From Isoperla grammatica (taxonomy: Eukaryota; Arthropoda; Insecta; Plecoptera; Perlodidae), in assembly GCA_945910005.1 (NCBI GenBank), contig OX246746.1, positions 35,758,638-35,822,637 on the forward strand: a stretch of DNA of 64,000 nucleotides. Reading direction: 5' to 3'. The notes below the pieces were generated by a model that was not told where the DNA came from, ran no database searches, and worked only from the letters and a program-made list of their open reading frames with translations. Position numbers and translations under genes: made by a program. Positions 47,971-59,870 of this stretch are shown one piece after another; the stretch's first letter is position 1, and each line of letters starts with the position of its first letter.

Positions 47971-50812
47971 CAGCAGTATAAAGAGCACACAGCAGTGTAA
48001 AGAGCACATAGCAGTGCAGACAGCAAACAGCAGTGCAGAGAGCACATAGCAGTGCAGAGAGCACATAGCAGTGTAGAGAGCACATAGCAGTATAAAGAGC
48101 ACACAGCAGTGTAGAGAGCACATAGCAGTGCAGACAGCAAACAGCAGTGTAGAGAGCACACAGCAGTGTAGAGAGCACATAGCAGTGTAGAGAGCACATA
48201 GCAGTGTAGAGAGCACATAGCAGTGTAGAGAGCACATAGCAGTGTAGAGAGCACATAGCAGTGTAGAGAGCACATAGCAGTGTAGAGAGCACACAGCAGT
48301 GTAGAGAGCACACAGCAGTGTAGAGAGCACATAGCAGTGTAGAGAGCACATAGCAGTGTAGAGAGCACACAGCAGTGTAGAGAGCACATAGCAGTGTAGA
48401 GAGCACACAGCAGTGTAGAGAGCACACAGCAGTGTAGAGAGCACACAGCAGTGTAGAGAGCACACAGCAGTGTAGAGAGCACATAGCAGTGTAGAGAGCA
48501 CATAGCAGTGTAGAGAGCACATAGCAGTGTAGAGAGCACATAGCAGTGTAGAGAGCACACAGCAGTGTAGAGAGCACATAGCAGTGTAGAGAGCACATAG
48601 CAGTGTAGAGAGCACATAGCAGTGTAGAGAGCACATAGCTGTGTAGAGAGCACATAGCAGTGTAGCGAGCACATAGCAGTGTAGAGAGCACATAGCAGTG
48701 TAAAGAGCACACAGCAGTGTAGAGAGCACATAGCAGTGTAGAGAGCACATAGCAGTGTAGAGAGCACATAGCAGTGTAGAGAGCAGAGAGCACACAGCAG
48801 TGTAGAGAGCACATAGCAGTGTAGAGAGCACATAGCAGTGTAGAGAGCACATAGCAGTGTAGAGAGCACATAGCAGTGTAGAGAGCACATGGCAGTGTAG
48901 AGAGCACATAGCAGTGTAGAGAGCACATAGCAGTGTAGAGAGCACACAGCAGTGTAGAGGGCACATAGCAGTGTAGAGAGCACACAGCAGTGTAGAGAGC
49001 ACATAGCAGTGTAGAGAGCACACAGCAGTGTAGAGAGCACATAGCAGTGTAGAGAGCACATAGCAGTGTAGAGAGCACACAGCAGTGTAGAGAGCACACA
49101 GCAGTGTAGAGAGCACATAGCAGTGTAGCACACAGCAGTGTAGAGAGCACACAGCAGTGTAGAGAGCACATAGCAGTGTAGAGAGCACATAGCAGTGTAG
49201 AGAGCACACAGCAGTGTAGAGAGCACATAGCAGTGTAGAGAGCACATAGCAGTGTAGAGAGCACATAGCAGTGTAGAGAGCACATAGCAGTGTAGAGAGC
49301 ACCTAGCAGTGTAGAGAGCACACAGCAGTGTAGAGAGCACATAGCAGTGTAGAGAGCACATAGCAGTGTAGAGAGCACACAGCAGTGTAGAGAGCACATA
49401 GCAGTGTAGAGAGCACACAGCAGTGTAGAGAGCACACAGCAGTGTAGAGAGCACATAGCAGTGTAGAGAGCACATAGCAGTGTAGAGAGCACACAGCAGT
49501 GTAGAGAGCACATAGCAGTGTAGAGAGCACATAGCAGTGTAGAGAGCAGAGAGCACACAGCAGTGTAGAGAGCACATAGCAGTGTAGAGAGCACATAGCA
49601 GTGTAGAGAGCACATAGCAGTGTAGAGAGCACATAGCAGTGTAGAGAGCACATAGCAGTGTAGAGAGCACATAGCAGTGTAGAGAGCACATAGCAGTGTA
49701 GAGAGCACATAGCAGTGTAGAGAGCACACAGCAGTGTAGAGAGCACACAGCAGTGTAGAGAGCACATAGCAGTGTAGAGAGCACATAGCAGTGTAGAGAG
49801 CACACAGCAGTGTAGAGAGCACATAGCAGTGTAGAGAGCACATAGCAGTGTAGAGAGCACATAGCAGTGTAGAGAGCACATAGCAGTGTAGAGAGCACAT
49901 AGCAGTGTAGAGAGCACATAGCAGTGTAGAGAGCACATAGCAGTGTAGAGAGCACACAGCAGTGTAGAGAGCACACAGCAGTGTAGAGAGCACATAGCAG
50001 TGTAGAGAGCACACAGCAGTGTAGAGAGCACACAGCAGTGTAGAGAGCACATAGCAGTGTAGAGAGCACATAGCAGTGTAGAGAGCACATAGCAGTGTAG
50101 AGAGCACATAGCAGTGTAGAGAGCACCTAGCAGTGTAGAGAGCACACAGCAGTGTAGAGAGCACATAGCAGTGTAGAGAGCACATAGCAGTGTAGAGAGC
50201 ACACAGCAGTGTAGAGAGCACATAGCAGTGTAGAGAGCACACAGCAGTGTAGAGAGCACACAGCAGTGTAGAGAGCACATAGCAGTGTAGAGAGCACATA
50301 GCAGTGTAGAGAGCAGAGAGCACACAGCAGTGTAGAGAGCACATAGCAGTGTAGAGAGCACATAGCAGTGTAGAGAGCACATAGCAGTGTAGAGAGCACA
50401 TAGCAGTGTAGAGAGCACATAGCAGTGTAGAGAGCACATAGCAGTGTAGAGAGCACATAGCAGTGTAGAGAGCACATAGCAGTGTAGAGAGCACACAGCA
50501 GTGTAGAGAGCACACAGCAGTGTAGAGAGCACATAGCAGTGTAGAGAGCACACAGCAGTGTAGAGAGCACATAGCAGTGTAGAGAGCACATAGCAGTGTA
50601 GAGAGCACATAGCAGTGTAGAGAGCACATAGCAGTGTAGAGAGCACATAGCAGTGTAGAGAGCACATAGCAGTGTAGAGAGCACATAGCAGTGTAGAGAG
50701 CACATAGCAGTGTAGAGAGCACATAGCAGTGTAGAGAGCAGGAGAGCACACAGCAGTGTAGAGAGCACACAGCAGTGTAGAGAGCACATAGCAGTGTAGA
50801 GAGCACACAGCA
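47971..50812. repeat. 19-bp minisatellite (~150 units) in a CADPS intron, abutting the assembly gap
   Basis: The unit is AGCAGTGTAGAGAGCACAT, the last base often C. Three units make 57 bp, so every minus-strand frame reads as a 19-residue Cys/Leu-rich repeat. This creates spurious ORFs of up to 1064 codons, some running through the N block. Marker variants (GAGAGCAGAGAGCAC near 48781, 49547 and 50311; GCACCTAG near 49300 and 50125) recur at ~765-825 bp, showing higher-order duplication. The array runs into the gap, so its true length is unknown. Confidence 0.96.
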
Positions 50813-51012
50813 NNNNNNNNNNNNNNNNNNNNNNNNNNNNNNNNNNNNNNNNNNNNNNNNNNNNNNNNNNNNNNNNNNNNNNNNNNNNNNNNNNNNNNNN
50901 NNNNNNNNNNNNNNNNNNNNNNNNNNNNNNNNNNNNNNNNNNNNNNNNNNNNNNNNNNNNNNNNNNNNNNNNNNNNNNNNNNNNNNNNNNNNNNNNNNNN
51001 NNNNNNNNNNNN
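50813..51012. other. Assembly gap (200 N)
   Basis: Exactly 200 N following the 19-bp array, likely a placeholder of unknown true size. It lies in the CADPS intron where at least one expected exon is missing. Confidence 0.97.
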
Positions 51013-52302
51013 ACTGGAGAGTTTTTGACAGTAATCCATTGGCTTTTCCAGCCCCATCGCCCTGGCCTGTAAAGTGAATGTCTTGCAAAAACGGTAAAAT
51101 CTTTTGAAAGTAAGACTCGGTTTGATACAAAACACCATCACCGTGTTGGGCAAAATGGCCGCTATGGCTTGTGAATCGTCATCTTGAAATTACTTGGATT
51201 GCTAAACTTCTTGGCGAGTTTCGACGGAAGTTATAAGTTCGCGCATCACCATGAGAAAGTCTCGTATTTTTCTATGCGTTGCATTGAATCTCAGGGGGGG
51301 GGGCTCCGCCCCCCTGACCTTCTTCAGGGGGGGCGCTATAGACCTCAAGCCCCCCCGTAGTCGGCGCCTATGTGTTCAAGAATTAATCTAGTGTGATTAC
51401 ATTGATGCCCAGATGCTTCGACGTCGACCGAAAACCGCATAATGTAAGGGACTTTTTGTAACTGTCCAGCACCTTCATCTGTCACCCCTCATCGTCTCGA
51501 ATAGTTTAACTAAACATAAAGCAAGAATTATTATAATCATCGTCTTGTCGAAGACTTTGCTGTGGTAAACTTTCGTACACGCGTTTCACATTTTGGCCAA
51601 GTTGTGAATCGAGACGATGCCTGATACAGGACAGGGTGATGTATGAAGACAAGACATACATCCATGCCCACGCAAGTCAGGAATCGAACCTGGAACGCAA
51701 AACCCGTTATTTACTATAACGATGCGCCAACTGCGCCGGCACTAGAAATGCTAGTCATGCACCAATAGGTATTTCCGAATCATTATCCACCGCGGAAAAA
51801 TGCAACTCAGAAGTTGTTCATGTTAGATACCGTAAAATGTCAATAATGCCTTTGTGCAAGTTGAGCGCCTGTACTGAAGTGAGTAGTGGACCCTATTTTG
51901 AATTTGATATATATATATATATATATAATTAAGACTGCACTTGCAGCTATAGTCGTCGTACAGCAACTTCGGTAGTGCTTCCGTCACGGGTGGGTGAGCG
52001 TTAGCCAACCAGCGGCCGTGGCTAATTCAAATACCTGCTCGGGTTGGCCGAGACTGTAAACAGGAGGGGTGAGTCAACTGACAATACATACACGAACTCA
52101 AGCCAGTAAACACTACTGAAGTGATCTGCACTTGAGGGAACGAAAACAATCGACTCTAGAAAATACCACAAACCAGCCTTTCTTCTGAAAAGTACTCACC
52201 ATCGCTTGCAGTAGTACACACTATGCAGCTCTAACTAAACCATATATTCGCCTTCAACTACTGCAGTTTTGGTTCATAAATGTTATACATACGCATTGGT
52301 TA
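51013..52302 (+). other. CADPS intron after the gap: SINE and TE-like fragments
   Basis: No CADPS exon is recognised. 51013-51153 is open on the minus strand (KILPFLQDIHFTGQGDGAG), but I cannot name it. A GC hairpin GGGGCTCCGCCCCC lies at ~51297-51315, with C/G-rich sequence to 51360. An (AT)n run lies at 51907-51926. Confidence 0.45.
51575..51740 (-). mobile_element. tRNA-derived SINE, diverged second copy
   Basis: On the minus strand it starts GCCGGCGCAGTTGGCGC. It carries the B box GGTTCGATTCC and shares TGCGTTCCAGGTTCGA, GGGCATGGATGT and ATCGTCTCGATT with the SINE at 39665-39856. The 3' end is decayed and approximate. Confidence 0.75.
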
Positions 52303-53759
52303 CAGTGGCGTAGCTCCCTACAGTGCAAGGTATGCGGTGCTTACAGGCCCCGCGACCTGGGGGCCCCCTTGACAACCCCCCCCCCCCCTCGACAAACCTC
52401 GACACAGTGGCGTAGCTCCCTACAGTGCAAGGTATGCGGTGCTTACAGGCCCCGCGACCTGGGGGCCCCCTCGACAACCCCCCCACCCCCCCCCTCGACA
52501 AACCTCGACACAGTGGCGTAGCTCCCTACAGTGCAAGGTATGCGGTGCTTACAGGCCCCGCGACCTGGGGGCCCCCTCGACAACCCCCCCACCCCCCCCC
52601 CTCGACAAACCTCGACACAGTGGCGTAGCTCCCTACAGTGCAAGGTATGCGGTGCTTACAGGCCCCGCGACCTGGGGGCCCCCTCGACAACCCCCCCCCC
52701 CCCCTCGACAAACCTCGACACAGTGGCGTAGCTCCCTATAGTGCAAGGTATGCGGTGCTTACAGGCCCCGCGACCTGGGGGCCCCCTCGACAACCCCCCC
52801 CCCCCCCTCGACAAACCTCGACACAGTGGCGTAGCTCCCTACAGTGCAAGGTATGCGGTGCTTACGGGCCCCGCGACCTGAGGGCCCCCTCGACAACCCC
52901 CCCCCCCCCCTCGACAAACCTCGACACAGTGGCGTAGCTCCCTACAGTGCAAGGTATGCGGTGCTTACAGGCCCCGCGACCTGAGGGCCCCCTCGACAAC
53001 CCCCCCCCCCCCCCTCGACAAACCTCGACACAGTGGCGTAGCTCCCTATAGTGCAAGGTATGCGGTGCTTACAGGCCCCGCGACCTGGGGGCCCCCTCGA
53101 CAACCCCCCCCCCCCCCTCGACAAACCTCGACACAGTGGCGTAGCTCCCTACAGTGCAAGGTATGCGGTGCTTACAGGCCCCGCGACCTGGGGGCCCCCT
53201 CGACAACCCCCCCCCCCCCCTCGACAAACCTCGACACAGTGGCGTAGCTCCCTACAGTGCAAGGTATGCGGTGCTTACAGGCCCCGCGACCTGGGGGCCC
53301 CCTCGACAACCCCCCCCCCCCCCTCGACAAACCTCGACACAGTGGCGTAGCTCCCTACAGTGCAAGGTATGCGGTGCTTACAGGCCCCGCGACCTGGGGG
53401 CCCCCTCGACAACCCCCCCCCCCCCCTCGACAAACCTCGACACAGTGGCGTAGCTCCCTATAGTGCAAGATATGCGGTGCTTACAGGCCCCGCGACCTGG
53501 GGGCCCCTTGACAACCACCAATTTTTTATAAATGTTTGTAAAAGAAATAAGAACGTATTCACAGATTTCACAGATTCAGAATAGCAAAAAATACAATCTT
53601 AACTTACACAACCAAAAACAACGTGACAATCGTCTGGTCTCAGAAATTGTTGTCCTACTATACTTCAAGTACTACATTTTAGTTTTCAGTCCTTAAAAGA
53701 GGGGCCCCAAAAAATCCAACTTGCATACGGGCCCCGTCATTTCGAGAATTACGCCACTG
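52303..53759. mobile_element. Non-autonomous hAT-like element, copy 2, with perfect 8-bp target duplication
   Basis: It begins CAGTGGCGTAGCTCC and ends AGAATTACGCCACTG, and is flanked by ATTGGTTA at 52295-52302 and 53760-53767. Eight-base duplications with a CAG...CTG terminus support hAT. It holds about 12 tandem units of ~103 bp (C-rich on this strand) and a unique ~245-bp segment (53515-53759). It matches the element at 5113-7247 in reverse orientation. It sits in a CADPS intron, about 250 bp before the next exon. No transposase. Confidence 0.93.
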
Positions 53760-53767
53760 ATTGGTTA

Positions 53768-54010
53768 TAGTTATCAACTTGAGCGATTCTCAAATTCGGT
53801 ACCTTATGTTGTTTGGTGTATCGAGTAAAAAATAATCGGAGGTCACATTGTTTTTGGAAGCTATGCATCCACCCTTCTTGCTGGTTGGAGAACCTGTCAA
53901 CCTAAGCGACGTTTACAACCTTGTACAAAGAGAGCAAAGAAATCAGTGAACCCAAAAATAGCCGCTGTGTAGCTTGATTTGGAAATAACTTAGTAAATCT
54001 TGTGTTCCAG
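53768..54010 (+). other. CADPS intron end with splice acceptor
   Basis: Short intron tail ending TCTTGTGTTCCAG, the acceptor of the 54011 exon. Confidence 0.7.
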
Positions 54011-54186
54011 AGTTTCTTGAAAGGGGACACCCAGATAATGGCAGACGAGGCCTTCCAGAACGCAGTGCAAAGCTACTTCGAAGTATTTCTACGTTCCGAG
54101 CGAGTGATGAAGATGGTGATGTCCGGCGCTTGCTCACAGCATGACTTCAGAGAGGTTTTTAGAAACAATATCGAGAAAAGAGTCAG
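54011..54186 (+). CDS. CADPS: CADPS exon: conserved N-terminal helical region
   Basis: The acceptor is TTGTGTTCCAG and the donor AG|GTAAGC. It enters in phase 0 and leaves after two bases of an Arg codon. The 58 full codons include [32 protein letters not shown] and [14 protein letters not shown], nearly identical to the CAPS block that starts at a -FLxGETQIxADEAF- motif. This region lies N-terminal to the C2 and PH domains and the MUN region of the family; no separate activity is established for it that I can state. Its start directly follows the ~55 residues missing between this and the 43663 exon. Confidence 0.96.
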
Positions 54187-56631
54187 GTAAGCGCGATTAC
54201 ACCAAGTTACGGGTGGAAACGTATAAAAAATCTTATATTTTTTGTTAAAAACACACTCACCCAAATGAGAATTGAAAAGCATGAACATTTGATGTTTCGT
54301 TCGTACACTTCAAAATCTTTTAAACTTCTTAAAAACGTCTCCAAGATCTACGGATATTCCAAAAACAAAATTGCATTACGTTAGGATCAAACTTTAGGCA
54401 ATTCGAGATATTATTGAAATTGCCTAATTTATCCAAACTTAATCAACTTTGCCTGCACTTTTTTGTTAATATATGTACATTGCCCTACATCATTCCAATA
54501 TTGAATTGTAAAGGTGCAAACATAAAACCTTAAATTCTCCCGCTTTTCTACCGATTTGTGTGAAACACCGATCTTAGAGAATCGCACAGCTAAAATGGGT
54601 TAACTAGTTTGATGTATGAAACTTTGCTGGCTCCTTTCATGAATACCGGCACATTAGACAGTGAATAAGTTGTGCTAACTTGCTGGCTCCTTTCATGAAT
54701 ACCGGCACATTAGACAGTGAATAAGTTGTGCTAACTTGCTGGCTCCTTTCATGAATACCGGCACATTAGACAGTGAATAAGTTGTGCTAACTTGCTGGCT
54801 ATGCAGACTTCATTGCTATATACTGGAAAGGGTTAGTCAGCGGCAGTGGTTAAAGTGGGGCGGTATGAGCCAGTATGCATACCGTTACTAAAAAATACTG
54901 ACGGTATGTCATATCGGCACTAATTTGTATCGATTTTTATTTTATGTATATTTGCGATTTATGTAGAACGTTTTGTTGTACTTAGTATTTCCTCATCCAA
55001 AGTATTTATTCATAAAGTAAATGTTTCAACTTTTTGGTTTTCCACCACCAAAGTATTATTTTAGCACGGGTTCTCAACCCCCGACCTCTCTCCAAAGCCA
55101 TTTGAACGTGTTCGTGACTAAACACCCTAAAAAAATTCCCTGCGGGGCAAAATTGCGGGGCCATGCCCCTCCCAACCCCCCGGTTCCCAGCTCACTTGCA
55201 ATCGTGCATACCGTTACGCACTGGTCAGCGGTGATCATTCCTCCGCTTGAAATTTGTCAGCAATACCTACCATATTAACCCATTGCCACAGGGAATGGAG
55301 AGATATTATGTTAATCGCATTTAAATTAATTTTTTTTCATTGGTAGTTGCCCTATACACATGGGTAGATTGAGTTTAGACGCTTCCCTACAAATATAGTT
55401 GAAATTGGCAGAATATCACTTAATGTTATAAACAGGTTATTTTACATTAGCCTACGTTAACTAAAAATGGACATGTTTCTTGGTCAATGGGTAGTTGACA
55501 AACAACGCAAATAAGACAAGAACGTTTAATTTATTGTAGATTTTAAAATTACTAAATAAAATAACTAATAACAATTTAATTTTTTTAATTTAAATTTTAT
55601 TAACCCAGACCACAAAAGCCTGTGTTTTAATATTGTAGCTTTTTTACATTTTATTTTGTAAGACTTGTCAGTGAGGAACGATTATGTTGCTAAGGATGTT
55701 TATTTTGTTTGTGTGTGTTTGTGTGTGCGTGAACTGTGTGCAGTGTGACTACCCATCGTTCTTCTATCTACAACCTAGGATTTACTTAAATGTGTGAATG
55801 TTTTGTAGATTACCCTTTCCCAAAGTATGACAACATGTAGGCCTATGCAACATTCACGTTGAACCCAACCCTAACATTCACTAGTCTTAAGGCCGTTTTA
55901 CACTGTCCGTTTGATCTAATGAAAGAAGTTGGATACATTTTTCGTTCAACTCATTGCAATTCCAATTTCCAGAACTGTTTTGGATCGACAGAAGCTACCA
56001 TACAATAAACAATAAACATTCAATGTTAAATTTAGAACAGTAAACCATTCTTCTATTCAGTTTATATTGTTAATAAACACCACACCCGAAGCATAATACC
56101 CCAAACAGTTACCGTACTATGCTACAGTTAAATGCAACTTAAAGCCTTCAATTCGAAATTTAATGCCACGAATTGAATGGAAGTTGCTTAAACTTTTCAT
56201 CTAAATTCTTGAATTCAACTTCTTAAATGGAAAATTGGACCACGACCATGTGTCATTTTGTTGTTTTGTGTGTAGCTAAGCTAAATCATAAACCAATTAA
56301 AGATTTTCTGACTGTTGAAAAAGTCCTATTGTTCTGATGCTTTTGCATATAAAGCTAAATGGCTCTATCTAATAACCTTGCCAGTGAATGCTTTGCCCCC
56401 CCACCCCAACCAGTCACGAGGATTCCGAAAAACAAACGTCTCTAGTCATAAGTTTTAGTGTAAAATATCTGGCATTTGATTTCTAAACAATATAGGTACA
56501 TACTATTATTATAACATCCTTAGCATATTCTAATTTGTTACATTTTGTCTTACTTTTAGAAATAATACTCCCAACAAATTGTATTTAATTGAAGGATAAA
56601 GCTTTCTTTGTAATTTAAACCTCTGTTACAG
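54187..56631 (+). other. CADPS intron
   Basis: Donor GTAAGC, acceptor CTCTGTTACAG. Contains a 56-bp repeat (54624-54802). An ORF at 55021-55278 includes a GGGGCAAAATTGCGGGGCC stretch that looks transposon-derived. Otherwise AT-rich anonymous sequence. Confidence 0.85.
54624..54802. repeat. 56-bp tandem repeat, 3.2 units
   Basis: TTGCTGGCTCCTTTCATGAA begins at 54624, 54680 and 54736, with a truncated start at 54792. The copies are virtually identical. Confidence 0.95.
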
Positions 56632-56711
56632 ATCTCTTCCCGAAATTGATGGGTTGAGTAAAGAAACTGTTCTAACGTCCTGGATGGCGAAGTTTGACTG
56701 TATATTCAAAG
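56632..56711 (+). CDS. CADPS: CADPS exon encoding [14 protein letters not shown]...WMAKFD
   Basis: An 80-nt exon. Its first base completes the Arg codon (AG|A) begun in the previous exon. It then encodes [26 protein letters not shown] and the first base of a Val codon. The donor is [24 protein letters not shown] followed by SWMAKFD is a highly conserved CAPS signature. Both splice phases fit the neighbours exactly. Confidence 0.96.
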
Positions 56712-58118
56712 GTGTGTGGATATTTTTAGTTGTAAGTACATAGCTAATAGATAGACGTAGGTAAAAGTAATAATTAATATACCTTCAGTTGGTGATCCAC
56801 ATTCACCACATGTCACCAATAAGAATCCATGTACCGGTACATGTTGTACTAACTGCAGGGTGAGATACAATCACCTTTTTTTATTAACGATAATATTATA
56901 AAAATTGTTTACCATAATAATTGTGTCATGAAGTTTACATTCATAACATCCGTTATTTTGTGTTTAGGGATTTGTTGACAGTCTCAGTATACTGGTACTT
57001 GTTAGATATGTTTCATTCACTATATGTATGTGCCACTAATCTCATCAACCAAGCAGTCTCAGTATACCGGTACTTCTTAGATATGTATGTGCCACTAATC
57101 TCATCAACCTTCTTTCTACTACTATCATGGAATTCAGTTGGATGTGAAATATTAATATTTCTGATGTCATACTCTGTTGTTAAGTAGCTCACCCAATACA
57201 ATAGATACATTTATTACAGGAAGAAGGGTTGTTGGGATAAACCACTAATTTTCCAGAGAAATTTGAAAACAACTGTATTTTATGTATGTGAAGCATCAAT
57301 GGAAACAATTCACAATAGAGACATGAACATCACATTAAATAAGCCATATACATTACAACATAAATAAACAACAGCTAACATGTACAAACAAGCATATGCA
57401 ACAAACAAGCAACTACAGTTCGTCTCAATTCAAAATACGTGCCGGCAAAATGCGAACTAAAAGGAACTGTTTCTTATTGTTGGAGACTAATGCTGTCAAT
57501 AATCTCTTTATTTGGCAAACCACTAACCTTCTAACATAGTAAAGATAACTTCAAACAACATGGACCGTCGACCATGAATATTCAGGATAAGCCATTCTCA
57601 TAATGGGTTTATAGGAAAGTTAGTGATGGTCATTTTTCTTGAGCAAGAGATAATTATGGCCGACACTTTGAAAAAGGACCGAATCCTGAGCCTCCGTCTT
57701 CGCTCTTGTCAAGCGGGTGGTTTTTGCTTTACTTTTTTTTTTAAACTGTGCATCCTTCCTGGTGACCAGCTTGACCTTGCACAGTGAGCAGGAAATAAGC
57801 CTCCCTTTGAGGAGTCCTCTTTAACGGCGTGTATTTTGGATAGAGACGAACTTTAATACAAACTAGACAGATAAGATAAAATATATAGAAGGAAATCAGA
57901 GGCAGGAGGCATTTACATTTTGTCTTGAGAGTAGAATCCCTGCTGTCCTTCTGTATTTGGTCCACGATGCGTCACAGGGGGCATCGCCAGCTGAAAACAA
58001 ATAAAATATTTAGTAATTTTGCAAAAAAAAAATCATTATCAAAATACCACATACATATTTTCAAATATGTATTTTAATGTGAAATAGTAAAATAAAATGA
58101 GATTCCCCTGTGTTGTAG
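56712..58118 (+). other. CADPS intron
   Basis: Donor GTGTGT, acceptor CTGTGTTGTAG. Contains an imperfect ~75-bp direct duplication at 56979-57109 (CAGTCTCAGTATAC ... CTAATCTCATCAACC). No other feature recognised. Confidence 0.85.
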
Positions 58119-58270
58119 TGGGAGACGACGACTCCAAGCGGCCCTCCCGGATGCAGCATCAGTCACTCAACAGCGAGCTGATACTTTCTAAAGAGCAACT
58201 CTACGACATGTTTCAGCAGATCCTCGGGGTCAAGAAGTTTGAGCACCAGTTGCTTTTTAATGCCTTACAA
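58119..58270 (+). CDS. CADPS: CADPS exon: SELILSKEQLYDMFQQILG...
   Basis: A 152-nt exon entering with two bases that complete Val (G|TG) and leaving in phase 0 at CAA|GTACGT. It encodes GDDDSKRPSRMQHQSLN, SELILSKEQLYDMFQQILG and VKKFEHQLLFNALQ. The SELILSKEQLY...KKFEHQLL block is strongly conserved in CAPS, and DDSKRPSRMQ is typical of invertebrate forms. From 58252 on, the last 19 nt of the exon and its donor are the founding unit of a 48-bp minisatellite that continues to ~59870 in the same frame. The true exon end is therefore ambiguous: any in-frame downstream donor would add multiples of 16 residues. 58270 is chosen because QLLFNALQ then joins directly to the next exon as in the family. 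Confidence 0.93.
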
Positions 58271-59870
58271 GTACGTACTGCCATTATCCAGTTCACGTTG
58301 CTTTTTAATGCCTTACGAGTATGTACTGAGGAGTCCATTATCCAATTCACGTTGCTTTTTAATGCCTTACGAATACGTACTGCCATTATCCAGTTCACGT
58401 TGCTTTTTAATGCCTTACGAGTACGTACTGCCATTATCCAGTTCACGTTGCTTTTTAATGCCTTACGAGTACGTACTGCCATTATCCAGTTCACGTTGCT
58501 TTTTAATGCCCTACGAATACGTACTGCCATTATCCAGTTCACGTTGCTTTTTAATGCCTTACGAGTACGTACTGCCATTATCCAGTTCACGTTGCTTTTT
58601 AATGCCCTACGAGTACGTACTGCCATTATCCAGTTCACGTTGCTTTTTAATGCCCTACGAGTACGTCCTGCCATTATCCAGTTCACGTTGCTTTTTAATG
58701 CCCTACGAGTACGTACTGCCATTATCCAGTTCACGTTGCTTTTTAATGCCCTACGAGTACGTCCTGCCATTATCCAGTTCACGTTGCTTTTTAATGCCCT
58801 ACGAGTACGTCCTGCCATTATCCAGTTCACGTTGCTTTTTCATGCCTTACAAGTACGTACTGCCATTATCCAGTTCACGTTGCTTTTTAATGCCCTACGA
58901 GTACGTCCTGCCATTATCCAGTTCACGTTGCTTTTTAATGCCCTACGAGTACGTCCTGCCATTATCCAGTTCACGTTGCTTTTTCATGCCTTACAAGTAC
59001 GTACTGCCATTATCCAGTTCACGTTGCTTTTTAATGCCCTACGAGTACGTCCTGCCATTATCCAGTTCACGTTGCTTTTTAATGCCCTACGAGTACGTCC
59101 TGCCATTATCCAGTTCACGTTGCTTTTTAATGCCCTACGAGTACGTCCTGCCATTATCCAGTTCACGTTGCTTTTTAATGCCCTACGAGTACGTCCTGCC
59201 ATTATCCAGTTCACGTTGCTTTTTCATGCCTTACAAGTACGTACTGCCATTATCCAGTTCACGTTGCTTTTTAATGCCTTACGAGTACGTACTGCCATTA
59301 TCCAGTTCACGTTGCTTTTTAATGCCTTACAAGTACGTCCTGCCATTATCCAGTTCACGTTGCTTTTTAATGCCCTACGAGTACGTACTGCCATTATCCA
59401 GTTCACGTTGCTTTTTAATGCCCTACGAGTACGTCCTGCCATTATCCAGTTCACGTTGCTTTTTAATGCCCTACGAGTACGTCCTGCCATTATCCAGTTC
59501 ACGTTGCTTTTTAATGCCCTACGAGTACGTCGTGCCATTATCCAGTTCACGTTGCTTTTTAATGCCCTACGAGTACGTCCTGCCATTATCCAGTTCACGT
59601 TGCTTTTTCATGCCTTACAAGTACGTACTGCCATTATCCAGTTCACGTTGCTTTTTAATGCCTTACGAGTACGTACTGCCATTATCCAGTTCACGTTGCT
59701 TTTTAATGCCTTACAAGTACGTACTGCCATTATCCAGTTCACGTTGCTTTTTAATGCCTTACAAGTACGTACTGCCATTATCCAGTTCACGTTGCTTTTT
59801 AATGCCTTACGAGTACGTATTGTGTCATTCTCCAGTTTACGTTGCTTTTTAATGCCCTACAAGTACGTAC
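58252..59870 (+). repeat. 48-bp minisatellite (~34 units) built from the CADPS exon end and its splice donor
   Basis: The unit is TTGCTTTTTAATGCC(T/C)TAC (A/G)A GTACGTACTGCC ATTATCCAGTTCACG. The first copy is the 3' end of the CADPS exon plus the intron start. About 32 units keep the CADPS frame open (16-residue repeat LLFNALRVRTAIIQFT). Unit 2 has a 6-bp insertion (still in frame), and the frame is lost in unit 33. Recurrent variants are ACT/CCT after GTACGT, TTAATG/TTCATG, and ACAA/ACGA before the donor; CAAG and TTCATG tend to travel together. Confidence 0.96.

Noticed and set aside
47863..51153. Minus-strand ORFs of 220-1064 codons rich in Cys/Leu
   Set aside because: They are translations of the 19-bp minisatellite, open in all minus frames, and some read through the N gap. 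No gene.
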